Below are positions 1 through 8,973 of a DNA stretch of 64,000 nucleotides, piece by piece (position 1 is the first letter of the stretch; each line of letters begins with the position of its first letter). The notes beneath the pieces were generated by a model. The model was not told where the DNA came from. It ran no database searches and was given only the letters and a program-made list of their open reading frames with translations. The translations under genes and the position numbers were made by a program. Origin of the DNA: ZLKRG08 sp964654815. Its GTDB lineage: Bacteria > Actinomycetota > Actinomycetes > Nanopelagicales > Nanopelagicaceae. The DNA lies in contig CAZZLH010000002.1 in assembly GCA_964654815.1 (NCBI GenBank), positions 5,254-69,253 on the forward strand. Direction: 5' to 3'.

Positions 1-1028
1 AAACTCGCCAAATCAGTAACCGGTTGCAGATACTCCACATCGGTACCAAAGGCATTCAGTGCGCTCTCGGTAAGGCCACCGGTTGAAGAGGAGTAATAAG
101 CGCTGATGGGATTGCCCATGTACGTCATAGCTAGGCCATGATCCTCATCGAAAATCGTGTCGTCGACTGCTGCCTTCCAGAATTTACCGAAACGTGGTTC
201 TGAAATCTTCGCAATGCCGACAAAGAGTTGGTCTTGGATTGTTCCGTACAGATCGCAATCACAACTCGCGCGATAAATACCAGCTTTGGACATGGCATAA
301 CTACGAGCGGTGATTGCCTGGGCTCTAAGCGCCTCTGTTGGCCAAGCCGAAGAAACCTCGGAGATACCGTAAAGATATTCATCCTTGAGCCGGACCGTAT
401 TTGTCGCCTCAAATCGCTTGCCAACAACTTTTAGATTTATCTGCCCATATGCATAACGCACAGATTTACCGGGATTGAAGGCCACCACTGCGCTATCTCC
501 CTCAAGAAATCGAGTACCGCTCCACTGGATCGTTATCTCTGGTACTGCAGGTAGATTCGCCACAATCGCACGGGACTTACGAACGATTGTGGTGATACCC
601 GAATCGGTATATCTAAAAGTAGCGATGCTCTGTCGATCGGTAATCACATAATCATTGATCTTTAAATAACCGGTGTTGCTGACTAATTGGAGATTTGCAC
701 TGATTAATTCGTGGCCGATGTTGACTCTGACGTCATACCAATCAGCGACTGGCTCGATGACCACGCCAGTGAAGTAATACTTCAATATCTCTTCAGCGCT
801 CTTTCCCTCTTGCGCCATGACCTTGGCGCCAATCTGGCTTAACCCCACACCGTGGCCCAATCCGCTTCCCGAGAAAGTGAAACTAGTACTTGCATTTACC
901 GCTGTGGGGAGCGCGCCAAGCAGAATCACTTGGATACTTAGGATACTTAGGACTCTTAGGACTCTTAGGACTCTTAGGACTCTTAGTAGTGAAGAGCGAA
1001 GTAGCCGGTATGGCCTATTTCTAGACAT
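1..1028 (-). CDS. Secreted SpoIID/LytB-domain protein, C-terminus beyond the window
   Basis: An open minus-strand frame runs from an ATG at 1028 to the window edge (342 codons, no stop). The start overlaps the stop of the ABC ATPase gene by 8 bases, suggesting coupled translation. Residues 1-46 look like a long signal peptide: several N-terminal arginines, a hydrophobic part made of Arg-Val-Leu repeats, and probable cleavage after AVNA. GLGHGVGLSQIGA (residues 56-68) and a later YLYGISEVSSAWPTEAL block (218-234) are the conserved parts of the SpoIID/LytB family, which in sporulators includes a peptidoglycan lytic transglycosylase. In actinobacteria the role is not established; wall binding or wall remodelling outside the membrane is the reasonable inference, fitting the adjacent envelope genes. 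Family call is firm, function is not. Confidence 0.85.
   Translation of the reverse strand, partial: MSRNRPYRLLRSSLLRVLRVLRVLRVLSILSIQVILLGALPTAVNASTSFTFSGSGLGHGVGLSQIGAKVMAQEGKSAEEILKYYFTGVVIEPVADWYDVRVNIGHELISANLQLVSNTGYLKINDYVITDRQSIATFRYTDSGITTIVRKSRAIVANLPAVPEITIQWSGTRFLEGDSAVVAFNPGKSVRYAYGQINLKVVGKRFEATNTVRLKDEYLYGISEVSSAWPTEALRAQAITARSYAMSKAGIYRASCDCDLYGTIQDQLFVGIAKISEPRFGKFWKAAVDDTIFDEDHGLAMTYMGNPISAYYSSSTGGLTESALNAFGTDVEYLQPVTDLAS
932..985. repeat. 9-base tandem array (six units) inside the signal-peptide coding region
   Basis: On the plus strand two copies of ggatactta are followed by four copies of ggactctta with no spacing. Read on the coding (minus) strand each unit adds one Leu-Arg-Val or Leu-Ser-Ile triplet to the hydrophobic stretch of the SpoIID-like protein. 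Because the unit is 9 bases, gain or loss of copies keeps the frame and only changes signal-peptide length. Confidence 0.9.
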
Positions 1029-1821
1029 CCTCATTTATAACGGCGCTCTTTCCGACCGCGAGAAAATCTTGATAAGCATCGACCACATCATTTGGCATAC
1101 CGCGCTGAATCAGTTTGCCCTTATTAAGCCAGGCCACCTCATTACAAATCTCTCTTACCGTGCCAAGTGCATGGCTTACTAATATTAAGGCGCGATTATC
1201 GCTACGCAATTCTTTTAGTTTGTTAAGGCTCTTCTCCTTAAATCGGGCATCTCCGGTGCTTAGCGCCTCATCGACAATCAAAATGTCTGGCTTCACTGTG
1301 ACTGCAACAGAGAAACCAAGTCGGGCATACATGCCTGATGAATAGGTACGCATCGGCGCATCGATCGCATCCCCTAGTTCGGCGAAATCAGCGATCTCAT
1401 CAAAATACTCATCGATCTGCTTTCTAGTCAGTCCTGCCGCAAGACCACCTAGCAGCACATTCTCGCGCCCGGTTAATTTTGGGTTGAAGCCAATTCCTAG
1501 GGCTAGCAAGGTGGAAACTTTTCCATACACCTCAACTCGACCAGATGTGGGCGGCAAGATGCCACTAATCACTCGCATTAATGTTGATTTGCCCGCGCCA
1601 TTTGCGCCAATCACGCCAAGCACAGAACCGTAATCAACATCAAGATTCACGGAGTTTAAGGCGTTAACAATTCGAGTCTGTTTTCTACCTCGGCCAAAGC
1701 TTTTGATCCGCGAGGGCAAGGATGCTTTCTTATCAATTGTGGTGCGGTATATCAGTCCCAGATTTTGCACTGAAACGGCGAGTTCGCCAGATTTATGAGA
1801 GATGTTAGACACGAACGGCAA
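1021..1821 (-). CDS. Polysaccharide/teichoic-acid type ABC exporter, ATPase subunit (Wzt/TagH-like)
   Basis: A 266-residue ATPase with Walker A GANGAGKST at 72-80, the signature region YSSGMYARLGF at 160-170 and Walker B LIVDEAL at 181-187. The SSGM form of the signature and the long N-terminal part before Walker A are typical of ATPases that energise export of O-antigen, teichoic acid or other undecaprenyl-linked glycans. It ends soon after the nucleotide-binding domain, so it lacks the C-terminal carbohydrate-binding domain of long Wzt proteins. It overlaps the permease gene by 17 bases and the SpoIID-like gene by 8, forming a tight operon. The exported glycan cannot be told from sequence. 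Confidence 0.9.
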   Translation of the reverse strand: MPFVSNISHKSGELAVSVQNLGLIYRTTIDKKASLPSRIKSFGRGRKQTRIVNALNSVNLDVDYGSVLGVIGANGAGKSTLMRVISGILPPTSGRVEVYGKVSTLLALGIGFNPKLTGRENVLLGGLAAGLTRKQIDEYFDEIADFAELGDAIDAPMRTYSSGMYARLGFSVAVTVKPDILIVDEALSTGDARFKEKSLNKLKELRSDNRALILVSHALGTVREICNEVAWLNKGKLIQRGMPNDVVDAYQDFLAVGKSAVINEDV

Positions 1822-2632
1822 ACTCTCGCTCTCTGGATAGGAAGAAATAAGTTCCGATTAAGAAAGTACCAAAAGCCCAAGCGGCAGCCTTTGCCACATC
1901 GCCCCAAATTAGAGACTCGTTATGAACCATCACTCGTGACCACGAATCCAATATTGGGTAGAAAGGATTTATCTCTTTGATGAATGCGATCCGTCTTGGC
2001 ACCTTAGCTGCCTCATAAAGAACTGGTGAGATGTAGAGCAGAGTTCGGTTGAGGTACGGCAAGAAACTGGTGATATCTCGGAAATAGACATTTGCGGCAG
2101 AGATCAAGATCGATATGCCAAGGCCAAATATCAGTGCTATGACGATAATCAATAAACCCCAAAGCATCTGCCAACCAAACTCAATGCCAAGTGCCAATTT
2201 GATTAGCAAGAAGACCGGCAAAGTAGGAAGAAACCTAAAGAAAGCCACAATCGCGGCACAAAATGGCAGGGCTATCCGTGGGAATGCGGTGTTTAGTATC
2301 AACTTCTGGCCGGTGGTGACCGATTTAGTGCCATTATTCATGGCATTACTCACCAAATAGAAAAGAAATAAACTAGAAGTCAGATGGGCGTACCTAAATT
2401 TATCCGCATTTCCGGCAATAATGACGATCAATAGAAAATAGACGCCTGATAGCAGCAATGGATTGAGGATCAACCATAGTTGGCCGAAGATTGAATCGTA
2501 ATTGCTGGTGCGTAAATCCGATTTGGAGTACTCGTAGATAAAAGATCGACGGGCCCAGAGAGAGCGCCAATAGCGTCTTATTGGGGGCAGGCTGGCCTTA
2601 AATGGTTCGTAGACCTCTACCGGGCGTTCCAT
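1805..2632 (-). CDS. Polysaccharide ABC exporter, ABC-2 type permease (Wzm/TagG-like)
   Basis: A 275-residue integral membrane protein with about six hydrophobic segments, preceded by an N-terminal amphipathic region rich in Arg/Trp/Tyr, as in ABC-2 permeases of the Wzm/TagG family. It would form the membrane channel for the ATPase encoded immediately downstream, exporting lipid-linked glycan across the cytoplasmic membrane. It starts 10 bases after the stop of the glycosyltransferase gene, so glycan elongation and export genes are co-transcribed. Substrate unknown. Confidence 0.88.
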   Translation of the reverse strand: MERPVEVYEPFKASLPPIRRYWRSLWARRSFIYEYSKSDLRTSNYDSIFGQLWLILNPLLLSGVYFLLIVIIAGNADKFRYAHLTSSLFLFYLVSNAMNNGTKSVTTGQKLILNTAFPRIALPFCAAIVAFFRFLPTLPVFLLIKLALGIEFGWQMLWGLLIIVIALIFGLGISILISAANVYFRDITSFLPYLNRTLLYISPVLYEAAKVPRRIAFIKEINPFYPILDSWSRVMVHNESLIWGDVAKAAAWAFGTFLIGTYFFLSREREFAVRV

Positions 2633-2642
2633 GCGCTTAAGG

Positions 2643-3611
2643 TTACCTGACTAACCGCCTTGAAGAGGTTATGAAACCTAATCCCCAACTCATCTGCATG
2701 GTTAGCAGGATAAAAGGCAAATAAATTCGCTCTATAAGTGATTTTCCAATCACCATCGCACCAATCAAGAGAAATGCGGCATATGCGATTGCGGGCAAGA
2801 AAAAAATTGGATGAACCATGCCAAGTACCAAGGAAATCAAGGTACCAATCAAAGTTACGGGTGGCGCCAAATATCTGAGATTTATGGTTCCTTGATGCGT
2901 CCGCGTGACAACTCGTCGCCAACGCCCATATTCAAAATACTGCTTAGCTAATGCACTAAAAGATCTTCGTGGTCGATAAGTCACTGTAAGACGAGGATCA
3001 AAGTAGATCTTTCCTCCATTTTTTCTCAATCGATAATTCAATTCCCAATCTTGCGCCCTTGTGAAATGCTCATCGAAACCTCCAACGGCAAGTAGCGCAT
3101 CGCGTTGGAATACACCGAGATAGACCGTATCTACCTCACCTGCTTGGCCGCCAGTGTGAAACTTTGCTGCGCCTACTCCTAGGGGGCTTCGCATTGCTCC
3201 AGCTACCGCTCTCTCAAAAGCGCTCTGACCTTCAGCCGCCATCACGCCGCCCACATTCACTGCGCCAGTCTCTGCTAGCAGGGAGAGTGCGATAGAGATG
3301 TAATCCTTTGGAATATTGGCATGGCCATCAACTCGAACAATTATCGGAAAGTTGGAGTGCTTGATAGCTAGATTCAAACCAGCAGCAGTCTTGCCGCTTG
3401 GATTATCAATCACCTTTACTCTCTCATCTTTCTGCGCGATCGAATTAGCCAATTCGAGTGTGCGATCTTTTGATGGGCCAACTGCCAAAACTACTTCTAA
3501 TTGACCTGGATAATCCTGCGCCAAAATGGCGGCTACCGCGCGCTCTAAATAAAGTTCCTCATTCACGACTGGAAGAATTACTGAGACTGCGCTGAGATTG
3601 ACCTTTGTCAT
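2643..3611 (-). CDS. Family 2 glycosyltransferase with C-terminal membrane segments
   Basis: A 322-residue protein opening with the GT-A fold pattern of GT2 enzymes (SVILPVVNEELYLERAVAAI), followed by a DGHA motif at the usual DXD position, a region with WELNYRLR typical of the acceptor-side motif, and two to three hydrophobic segments in the last 90 residues that should anchor it to the cytoplasmic membrane. It probably adds sugars to a membrane-linked glycan handled by the exporter downstream. A TAGCGT hexamer lies 9 bases before the ATG, consistent with a very short leader. It is divergent from the LCP gene, with 47 bases between starts. Confidence 0.87.
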   Translation of the reverse strand: MTKVNLSAVSVILPVVNEELYLERAVAAILAQDYPGQLEVVLAVGPSKDRTLELANSIAQKDERVKVIDNPSGKTAAGLNLAIKHSNFPIIVRVDGHANIPKDYISIALSLLAETGAVNVGGVMAAEGQSAFERAVAGAMRSPLGVGAAKFHTGGQAGEVDTVYLGVFQRDALLAVGGFDEHFTRAQDWELNYRLRKNGGKIYFDPRLTVTYRPRRSFSALAKQYFEYGRWRRVVTRTHQGTINLRYLAPPVTLIGTLISLVLGMVHPIFFLPAIAYAAFLLIGAMVIGKSLIERIYLPFILLTMQMSWGLGFITSSRRLVR

Positions 3612-3646
3612 AGCAGGGAAACGCTATCGCGTCGCAGCTACTCTTG

Positions 3647-3652
3647 TAGGCT
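3647..3652 (+). promoter_or_regulatory. -10 element of the LCP gene (leaderless arrangement)
   Basis: TAGGCT, matching TANNNT, ends 6 bases before the GTG start at 3659. No Shine-Dalgarno lies in the spacer, so transcription probably begins at or next to the start codon. Confidence 0.5.
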
Positions 3653-3658
3653 TTCGGC

Positions 3659-4795
3659 GTGAATTCACCTCGTTCAATCAAAATCCTAACTTGGACTTCA
3701 ATAGGAATTGTCCTAGTTTCTGGATTTGCTTGGTTGGGGCTAGGCAGAATTAGTGGAGCAATCAGTCGAGTTAGTGTCTTCGATAATTTGAAGAATCGAC
3801 CTGAGAAGGCATCGAGCGCAGTTAATTACTTGGTGGTCGGATCCGATACCCGTGAAGGACTTACCAAGGCAGAGTTAAAACAACTCCGAGTTGGTTCGGT
3901 TAAGTCTGCTGCTGGAGCGCGCTCTGACACCATGATGCTGGTACACATCAGTAAATCTCGAGATAAGGCAGTAATCATCTCTTTGCCCCGAGATAGTTTG
4001 GTGACCATCCCTGCACACATAGGTCTAGATGGAAAGACTCAAATAAACGAGCAACCTGGCAAGCTGAACTCTGCTTTCGCTTGGGGTGGCGCTGCATTAC
4101 TTACACAGACTTTAGAGAAGAAGATGAATCTACGCATTGACCACTATGTAGAGGTTAACTTCGCTGGCTTTAAGAATGTGGTAGATGCACTTGGTGGAAT
4201 TCAAGTTTGTACGAAGAAAGCAATTAATGACCCTAAGAGCCACTTGGTATTGGCAGCGGGTGTTCACAATCTTGATGGAATCGAAGCATTGAAATACGTC
4301 CGCACTAGAGATTTTGATGGCATGGGAGATCTCGGGCGTATGCAACGTCAACAACAATTCGTATCTGCAGTTTTCCGAAAAGCCACAAGTTCGGGCGTCC
4401 TGCTAAATCCAATAAAAATGAAGAATTTGATCTCTGCCATCTTCAGTACTGTCAAGACTGATGAGACCTTAAACCAAGGAGATATCGTGACCTTGGCAAA
4501 ACAAATAAAGAATTTAACGCCCGGAAAACTGCGCACCTTGACCGTCCCGCTTGGAAATGCCAATGGTTTCTATGATGGGGTTGGCTCTGTGGTTATCTGG
4601 GATGAGATATTGGCCCCAGAATTGTTTGATCGACTTAAGAATGATCTACCGATAGTCGATGAAGTAAAGCCAACGCCCAGCACCACAACTGGTGCAAAAT
4701 CAAAAACCAGCAGTAGCGCCTCTCCTTCACCTTCCATCATCGATAAATTTAAGACCCGCACCGCTAGTGAGAATCCTTGCGGTGCGCTCAAGTAG
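3659..4795 (+). CDS. LytR-CpsA-Psr (LCP) family cell-wall glycopolymer ligase
   Basis: A 378-residue membrane-anchored protein: one N-terminal transmembrane helix (about residues 9-30), then an extracellular LCP domain with the conserved blocks GSDTREG, RSDTMMLVHI, ISLPRDS and KYVRTRDFDGMGDLGRMQRQQ-like region (conserved Arg/Asp residues that bind pyrophosphate lipid), and a Ser/Thr-rich C-terminal linker. LCP enzymes transfer undecaprenyl-linked glycopolymers to peptidoglycan. The neighbouring exporter and glycosyltransferase supply the likely substrate. The GTG start is chosen because it gives the N-terminal helix and sits 6 bases after a -10 hexamer. Confidence 0.92.
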   Translation: MNSPRSIKILTWTSIGIVLVSGFAWLGLGRISGAISRVSVFDNLKNRPEKASSAVNYLVVGSDTREGLTKAELKQLRVGSVKSAAGARSDTMMLVHISKSRDKAVIISLPRDSLVTIPAHIGLDGKTQINEQPGKLNSAFAWGGAALLTQTLEKKMNLRIDHYVEVNFAGFKNVVDALGGIQVCTKKAINDPKSHLVLAAGVHNLDGIEALKYVRTRDFDGMGDLGRMQRQQQFVSAVFRKATSSGVLLNPIKMKNLISAIFSTVKTDETLNQGDIVTLAKQIKNLTPGKLRTLTVPLGNANGFYDGVGSVVIWDEILAPELFDRLKNDLPIVDEVKPTPSTTTGAKSKTSSSASPSPSIIDKFKTRTASENPCGALK

Positions 4796-4796
4796 T

Positions 4797-4802
4797 TAAA
4801 CT
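4797..4802 (+). promoter_or_regulatory. -10 element of the UDP-sugar dehydrogenase gene (leaderless arrangement)
   Basis: TAAACT, matching TANNNT, overlaps the end of the LCP gene region and stops 6 bases before the GTG at 4809. There is no ribosome-binding site between them. Confidence 0.5.
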
Positions 4803-4808
4803 CCTCTT

Positions 4809-6110
4809 GTGCTGAAGTTATCTGTAGTCGGTACCGGCTACCTAGGAGCCACCCATGCCGCATGCATGGCTGAACTCGGCTTTCAAGTAATTGGATTAGA
4901 TAGCGATGCCGAGAAGATAAAAAAATTATCAAATGGCGAATTACCATTCTACGAACCTGCGCTACCCGAACTATTGGCAAAGCATGTGAAATCTGGGAGA
5001 TTGACCTTCACCAGTGATTACACTCAGATTTCCGATTGTGATGTGCACTTTATCTGTGTCGGTACGCCCCAAAGAAATGATGGCTTAGCTGCTGATCTGA
5101 GTTTTGTTAACTCCGCCTTTGTCGAGGTGGCAAAAGTAGCGAAAGCTGGCTCATTATTAGTCGGAAAATCGACGGTTCCGGTTGGCACAGCAGAGCAATT
5201 AAATAAATCGATGCCTGAGCATCTAGAGCTTGCTTGGAATCCCGAGTTCTTGCGTGAAGGTTTTGCGGTTGAAGATACGCTCCACCCCAATCGATTGGTT
5301 GTGGGTGTCACCTCTGACCGCGCTGAAAGAATATTAAAAGAGGTCTACGCCAAGAACCTCGCAGAAGATACGCCTTGGGTCCGAGCTGATCTACCCACCG
5401 CCGAGCTCGTTAAAGTTGCAGCTAATTCATTCCTCGCTACGAAGATATCTTTCATCAATGCTATGGCTGAGGTCTGCGAGGCAGCAGGTGGTGATGTCAC
5501 GGTCTTAGCTAAAGCGATCGGATACGACCCCAGAATTGGCCACAGATTCCTCCAGGCAGGCATTGGCTTTGGCGGAGGTTGTCTACCGAAAGATATCCGC
5601 GCCTTCATGGCTCGAGCAGAAGAGCTCGGCGCATCACCGGCGTTGGAATTCTTAAGAGAGATTGACTCGATAAATTTACGAGCGCGTCAAAGAGTTATAG
5701 ATGTAGTTCGTGCTGAATTGGGAGTTGATCTGAAATCCTTCAAGATCGCAGTACTTGGTGCGGCATTTAAGCCAGATAGTGATGATGTTCGCGACTCTCC
5801 CGCACTGGATATCGCCACACAGATTCATGAAGCTGGCGCTCAAGTTGTAGTTCATGATCCAAAGGCGATTGAGCCTGCAAAACGACGTTTCCCCGCGCTA
5901 AATTTCGCCGAAAGTGTTGAAGCATGTGTCGCCGGCGCGGATCTGATCCTTCATCTGACCGAATGGAAGGCATATCGCGAAATAGATCCTGTGGCGCTAA
6001 AGAGTCTGGTTCGTAGCCCTCGCATCCTTGATGGACGAAATGCGCTAGATAGAGATATGTGGCAGGCAGCCGGCTGGGAATTTCACGCGCTCGGTCGCGC
6101 TGGAGTGTGA
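4809..6110 (+). CDS. UDP-glucose/GDP-mannose 6-dehydrogenase family protein, probably UDP-glucose 6-dehydrogenase
   Basis: A 433-residue NAD-dependent enzyme with the Rossmann motif GTGYLG at residues 8-13, the central EFLREGFAVEDTLHPNR block, and the catalytic cysteine in GFGGGCLPKD. It oxidises a nucleotide sugar twice at C6, most likely UDP-glucose to UDP-glucuronate, feeding wall or capsular polysaccharide. The C-terminal domain (about 310-433) is complete. It follows the LCP gene by 13 bases but also has its own -10 hexamer in that spacer. Choice between UDP-glucose and other UDP-sugars cannot be made by eye. Confidence 0.9.
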   Translation: MLKLSVVGTGYLGATHAACMAELGFQVIGLDSDAEKIKKLSNGELPFYEPALPELLAKHVKSGRLTFTSDYTQISDCDVHFICVGTPQRNDGLAADLSFVNSAFVEVAKVAKAGSLLVGKSTVPVGTAEQLNKSMPEHLELAWNPEFLREGFAVEDTLHPNRLVVGVTSDRAERILKEVYAKNLAEDTPWVRADLPTAELVKVAANSFLATKISFINAMAEVCEAAGGDVTVLAKAIGYDPRIGHRFLQAGIGFGGGCLPKDIRAFMARAEELGASPALEFLREIDSINLRARQRVIDVVRAELGVDLKSFKIAVLGAAFKPDSDDVRDSPALDIATQIHEAGAQVVVHDPKAIEPAKRRFPALNFAESVEACVAGADLILHLTEWKAYREIDPVALKSLVRSPRILDGRNALDRDMWQAAGWEFHALGRAGV

Positions 6111-6118
6111 ATGTTGCA

Positions 6119-6520
6119 ATGAGCTTTAATGACCAAACCATTGATCAAGTTTTGGCTTTGAAAAATTGGGCCGTGGTTGGCCTGGGAAATAATCCAGAGC
6201 GGGCTGCTTATCGGGTTGCCAAATTACTGCAAGATAAAGGTCATCGCATTGTGCCGGTTTATCCACGAGCCGAGACCGTGCACGGCGAAATGGGCTATAA
6301 AACTCTGGCGGAAATCCCATTTCCTATCGATGTGGTGGATTGTTTTGTTAACTCTAATTTGGTGGGCAAAGTTGTGGATGAGGCAATTGCAATTGGCGCC
6401 AAGGCGGTATGGCTTCAATTAGATGTGATAGATGAGGCGGCAGTTGCCAGAGCAGAGGCAGCTGGACTACTTGCAATTATGGATCGTTGCCCTGCTATCG
6501 AATATAAGAAACGAAGCTAA
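6119..6520 (+). CDS. CoA-binding domain protein (YccU-like)
   Basis: A 133-residue single-domain protein with a Rossmann-like CoA-binding fold: [18 protein letters not shown] near the N-terminus binds the nucleotide and [18 protein letters not shown] follows, as in the YccU/CoA_binding_2 family. Its biochemical role is unknown. The ATG at 6119 is preferred over a GTG at 6107; an ATG at 6059 in the same frame lies inside the dehydrogenase gene and is rejected. The stop overlaps the convergent purE stop by 4 bases (6517-6520), leaving no room for a terminator. Confidence 0.8.
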   Translation: MSFNDQTIDQVLALKNWAVVGLGNNPERAAYRVAKLLQDKGHRIVPVYPRAETVHGEMGYKTLAEIPFPIDVVDCFVNSNLVGKVVDEAIAIGAKAVWLQLDVIDEAAVARAEAAGLLAIMDRCPAIEYKKRS

Positions 6521-7023
6521 AACCCAGTCTTCTGAGAGCGTCTGGCTTTTAACGCAGCGCCTTTAGCTTTAGCCTCTTGATTCAACTCCTTCATAGCGGA
6601 TTCAACCTTTGATTGGATCTCTTTGTTGGATAGCGCCAAAATTCTGGCCGCTAAGATTCCTGCATTCTTTGCATTACCAATACCAACTGTTGCTACCGGT
6701 ACTCCTGCTGGCATCTGCACAATCGATAAGAGTGAATCCATCCCATCTAAGTTCGAAAGCGGCACTGGAACTCCAATTACTGGAAGCGAAGTAAGTGATG
6801 CCACCATTCCAGGTAGATGAGCCGCACCGCCAGCGCCAGCAATGATTACTTTGTAACCATTATTTGCGGCGCTTCTTGCAAATTCAGCCATCTCATCGGG
6901 CATTCGATGGGCCGAGATCACCTCTGCTGAATAAGAGATGCCAAGCTCATCAAGTACCTTGGCAGCGCCTTCCATGGTTGGCCAATCAGAGTCAGAACCC
7001 ATGATGATTGCTACATCATTCAT
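6517..7023 (-). CDS. purE: 5-(carboxyamino)imidazole ribonucleotide mutase
   Basis: A 168-residue class I Pur[13 protein letters not shown] at the N-terminus, the SAHRMPDEM motif with the catalytic histidine, and the [11 protein letters not shown] loop. It converts N5-CAIR to CAIR in de novo purine synthesis, acting after PurK. The gene start overlaps purK by 8 bases, so the two are co-translated. Confidence 0.97.
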   Translation of the reverse strand: MNDVAIIMGSDSDWPTMEGAAKVLDELGISYSAEVISAHRMPDEMAEFARSAANNGYKVIIAGAGGAAHLPGMVASLTSLPVIGVPVPLSNLDGMDSLLSIVQMPAGVPVATVGIGNAKNAGILAARILALSNKEIQSKVESAMKELNQEAKAKGAALKARRSQKTGF

Positions 7024-8125
7024 CTATCTCTCCGCTCATATATGCAACCGCGTGTGCTACCTCTTTGCGCAAGTCTACGAGGTTACCTCCGGTCATAGTT
7101 ACATGACCAATCTTTCGCCCTGGCCTCACAGCTTTGCGATATTGGTGAAATTTAAGCGCTGGCGTACGTGCCATCAAATGCAAATACGGGCGATACATAT
7201 CGCTCTTCTCGCCGCCCAGAATGTTGCCCATAACCGCCCAATCCGAAATCATCGCAGTATCACCCAAAGGAAGATCCAAGATGGCACGTAAATGTTGTTC
7301 GAACTGGCTGGTTATCGATCCCTCAATACTCCAATGTCCTGAGTTATGTGGACGAAGCGCCAACTCATTTATAAATAATTTGTCTCCTTTGACGAACATC
7401 TCAACCGCCATGACTCCGATAAGTTGAATCTTATTTGCGATCTGTAACGCTAATTGCTGTGCTGCCTGAGATTGATCAGAGTTGAATTCTGGGACCGGGG
7501 TTATGGTCTCAACACAGATGCCATCACGTTGGACAGTTTTGGTGGGCGCCCATGTTGCAGCCTGACCATGTGCTGATCTCGCAACCATCACAGCGATTTC
7601 GAAGTCAAAATCAATTAGTTCTTCCAAAATCAGTTTTGGGACAGAGCGTAATAAGTGGTCCAGCTCATCCTTCGAATTTACCCGCCAAACTCCTCTGCCG
7701 TCATACCCACCAGAGATAGCTTTGGCTATCGCTGGATATTCCCAATCAATCGCGCTATCGACCACTTGCCATTTGGGATTTGGTAGTTCAGCCAACTTTT
7801 CGCGCATGAGCGCCTTATCTTGTGAGTATTGAAAGGCATCGGAGGTGGGATAGCACCTGATGCCTTCGCGTTCTAAGGTTCTAATTATTGAGATTGGGAT
7901 CAACTCGTGTTCGAAGGTGATGAGATCGCAATTAGCTGCGAAGTTCCTAACCACTGCAAGATCTTTGAAATCACCTACGACATGGGGCGCACTTTGCGCT
8001 GCAGAATCTTCTGATGAGTTAGCCAGAGTTATGAGCTCCACACCCAGAGCAGCAGCTGGCGCCAACATCATCTGCGCTAACTGTCCAGCGCCGATTACTC
8101 CTACTTTAGGGAAAGGTCCGCCCAC
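7016..8125 (-). CDS. purK: N5-carboxyaminoimidazole ribonucleotide synthase
   Basis: A 369-residue ATP-grasp enzyme: [13 protein letters not shown] at the N-terminus, central [13 protein letters not shown] and [14 protein letters not shown], and the late [24 protein letters not shown] block. It makes N5-CAIR from AIR, bicarbonate and ATP. A GTG at 8125 is the only usable start: an in-frame TAA lies at 8135-8137. An N gap begins 24 bases upstream, so the promoter and the true distance to birA are unknown. Normal length for the family. Confidence 0.95.
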   Translation of the reverse strand: MGGPFPKVGVIGAGQLAQMMLAPAAALGVELITLANSSEDSAAQSAPHVVGDFKDLAVVRNFAANCDLITFEHELIPISIIRTLEREGIRCYPTSDAFQYSQDKALMREKLAELPNPKWQVVDSAIDWEYPAIAKAISGGYDGRGVWRVNSKDELDHLLRSVPKLILEELIDFDFEIAVMVARSAHGQAATWAPTKTVQRDGICVETITPVPEFNSDQSQAAQQLALQIANKIQLIGVMAVEMFVKGDKLFINELALRPHNSGHWSIEGSITSQFEQHLRAILDLPLGDTAMISDWAVMGNILGGEKSDMYRPYLHLMARTPALKFHQYRKAVRPGRKIGHVTMTGGNLVDLRKEVAHAVAYMSGEIDE

Positions 8126-8148
8126 TTGCTCATCTTATGGCTCATCTT

Positions 8149-8248
8149 NNNNNNNNNNNNNNNNNNNNNNNNNNNNNNNNNNNNNNNNNNNNNNNNNNNN
8201 NNNNNNNNNNNNNNNNNNNNNNNNNNNNNNNNNNNNNNNNNNNNNNNN
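8149..8248. other. Assembly gap of 100 N between purK and birA
   Basis: Exactly 100 N, a placeholder of unknown true size. It removes the last residues of birA and whatever spacer precedes purK. A frame that runs through the N block in the birA phase is meaningless. Confidence 0.99.
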
Positions 8249-8955
8249 ACTTCGCGAGAGCGTAGAAGCAATGAGCCATTCTCTGAGATTCCGATTGCCT
8301 GATCCTCAATCAATTGACCACCCGGAAGCTCTGCTCTCACTAAATTACCGATAGTGGCGCAATTGGCTCGATAATTATCTTTCTCTAGCGGTATCTGCAT
8401 TATTGAATGGCCCAAATGATTTAGGATCTTGATGAGTAATTGGTTGCGATCTACCTCACCGAACATATGTAAAGATACCGAATCAGAGATCGGCAGCTCT
8501 TCGGTTGATTGAAAGACATTCAACCCAATACCAACAATTACGCCACCAACTTCGCCGAAATTAATTCGTTCGCTTAATATGCCGCCAACTTTTTTTCCCT
8601 CAATTAACAAATCATTTGGCCATTTAAGTTGCACCAGTTTTTGCTGGAAATATTCATTGATAGCACGAGCTGTTGCTACTCCCGCAATCAAGGGAATCCA
8701 ATTTATATCTTCCAATATTGGACCAGTTAAATCAATGGCGCAGGAAAAGGTTAGACCTTTTCGAGGTGGCACTATGAACTTGCGATCCAATCTACCGCGA
8801 CCTGCACTCTGAAATTCCGCAACCAAAACATCACCTGGATGAAAGTTATTCGCCAAATCAATTTGCGTCGAAGTAGTTTCTTCGGTCACGATTACTCGCC
8901 AGTATTGCGCAACTTTCGAATTTATCAGCTCAACATTTAGGCCATCAATCCCCAT
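8249..8955 (-). CDS. birA: Biotin--[acetyl-CoA-carboxylase] ligase, C-terminus lost in gap
   Basis: About 235 residues are readable. The enzyme activates biotin to biotinyl-AMP and attaches it to the carrier lysine of AccA. Visible motifs: ETTSTQIDLAN, the biotin loop SAGRGRLDRKF, TFSCAID and WPNDLLIEGKKVGGIL. There is no N-terminal helix-turn-helix, so it is a catalytic-only BirA. Only a short C-terminal piece should be missing. It is divergent from the carboxylase operon that makes its substrate, with 18 bases between the two start codons. Confidence 0.93.
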
Positions 8956-8961
8956 AGCAGG

Positions 8962-8967
8962 TAAGTT
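8962..8967 (+). promoter_or_regulatory. -10 element of accD (overlaps the opposing birA -10)
   Basis: TAAGTT ends 6 bases before the accD ATG at 8974, the spacing expected for a leaderless transcript. Any -35 must lie inside birA. Confidence 0.6.
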
Positions 8968-8968
8968 A
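8963..8968 (-). promoter_or_regulatory. -10 element of birA (overlaps the opposing accD -10)
   Basis: On the minus strand TAACTT ends 7 bases before the birA ATG at 8955. Five of its six base pairs are shared with the accD -10 on the other strand, so the two promoters cannot be melted independently. Confidence 0.6.
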
Positions 8969-8973
8969 AGTCC

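Noticed and set aside
932..985. Short repeats considered as a CRISPR array
   Set aside because: Units of 9 bases with no spacers and no cas genes; this is a plain tandem repeat in a coding region.
817..1182. Plus-strand frame rich in repeated Leu-Arg-Thr near 930-990
   Set aside because: It is the antisense of the tandem array; the minus-strand SpoIID frame has recognisable domains and a coupled start.
8101..8955. A single 284-codon frame joining birA to sequence beyond the N gap
   Set aside because: It passes through 100 placeholder N and then reads antisense-phase codons over the purK start; the real birA end is inside the gap.
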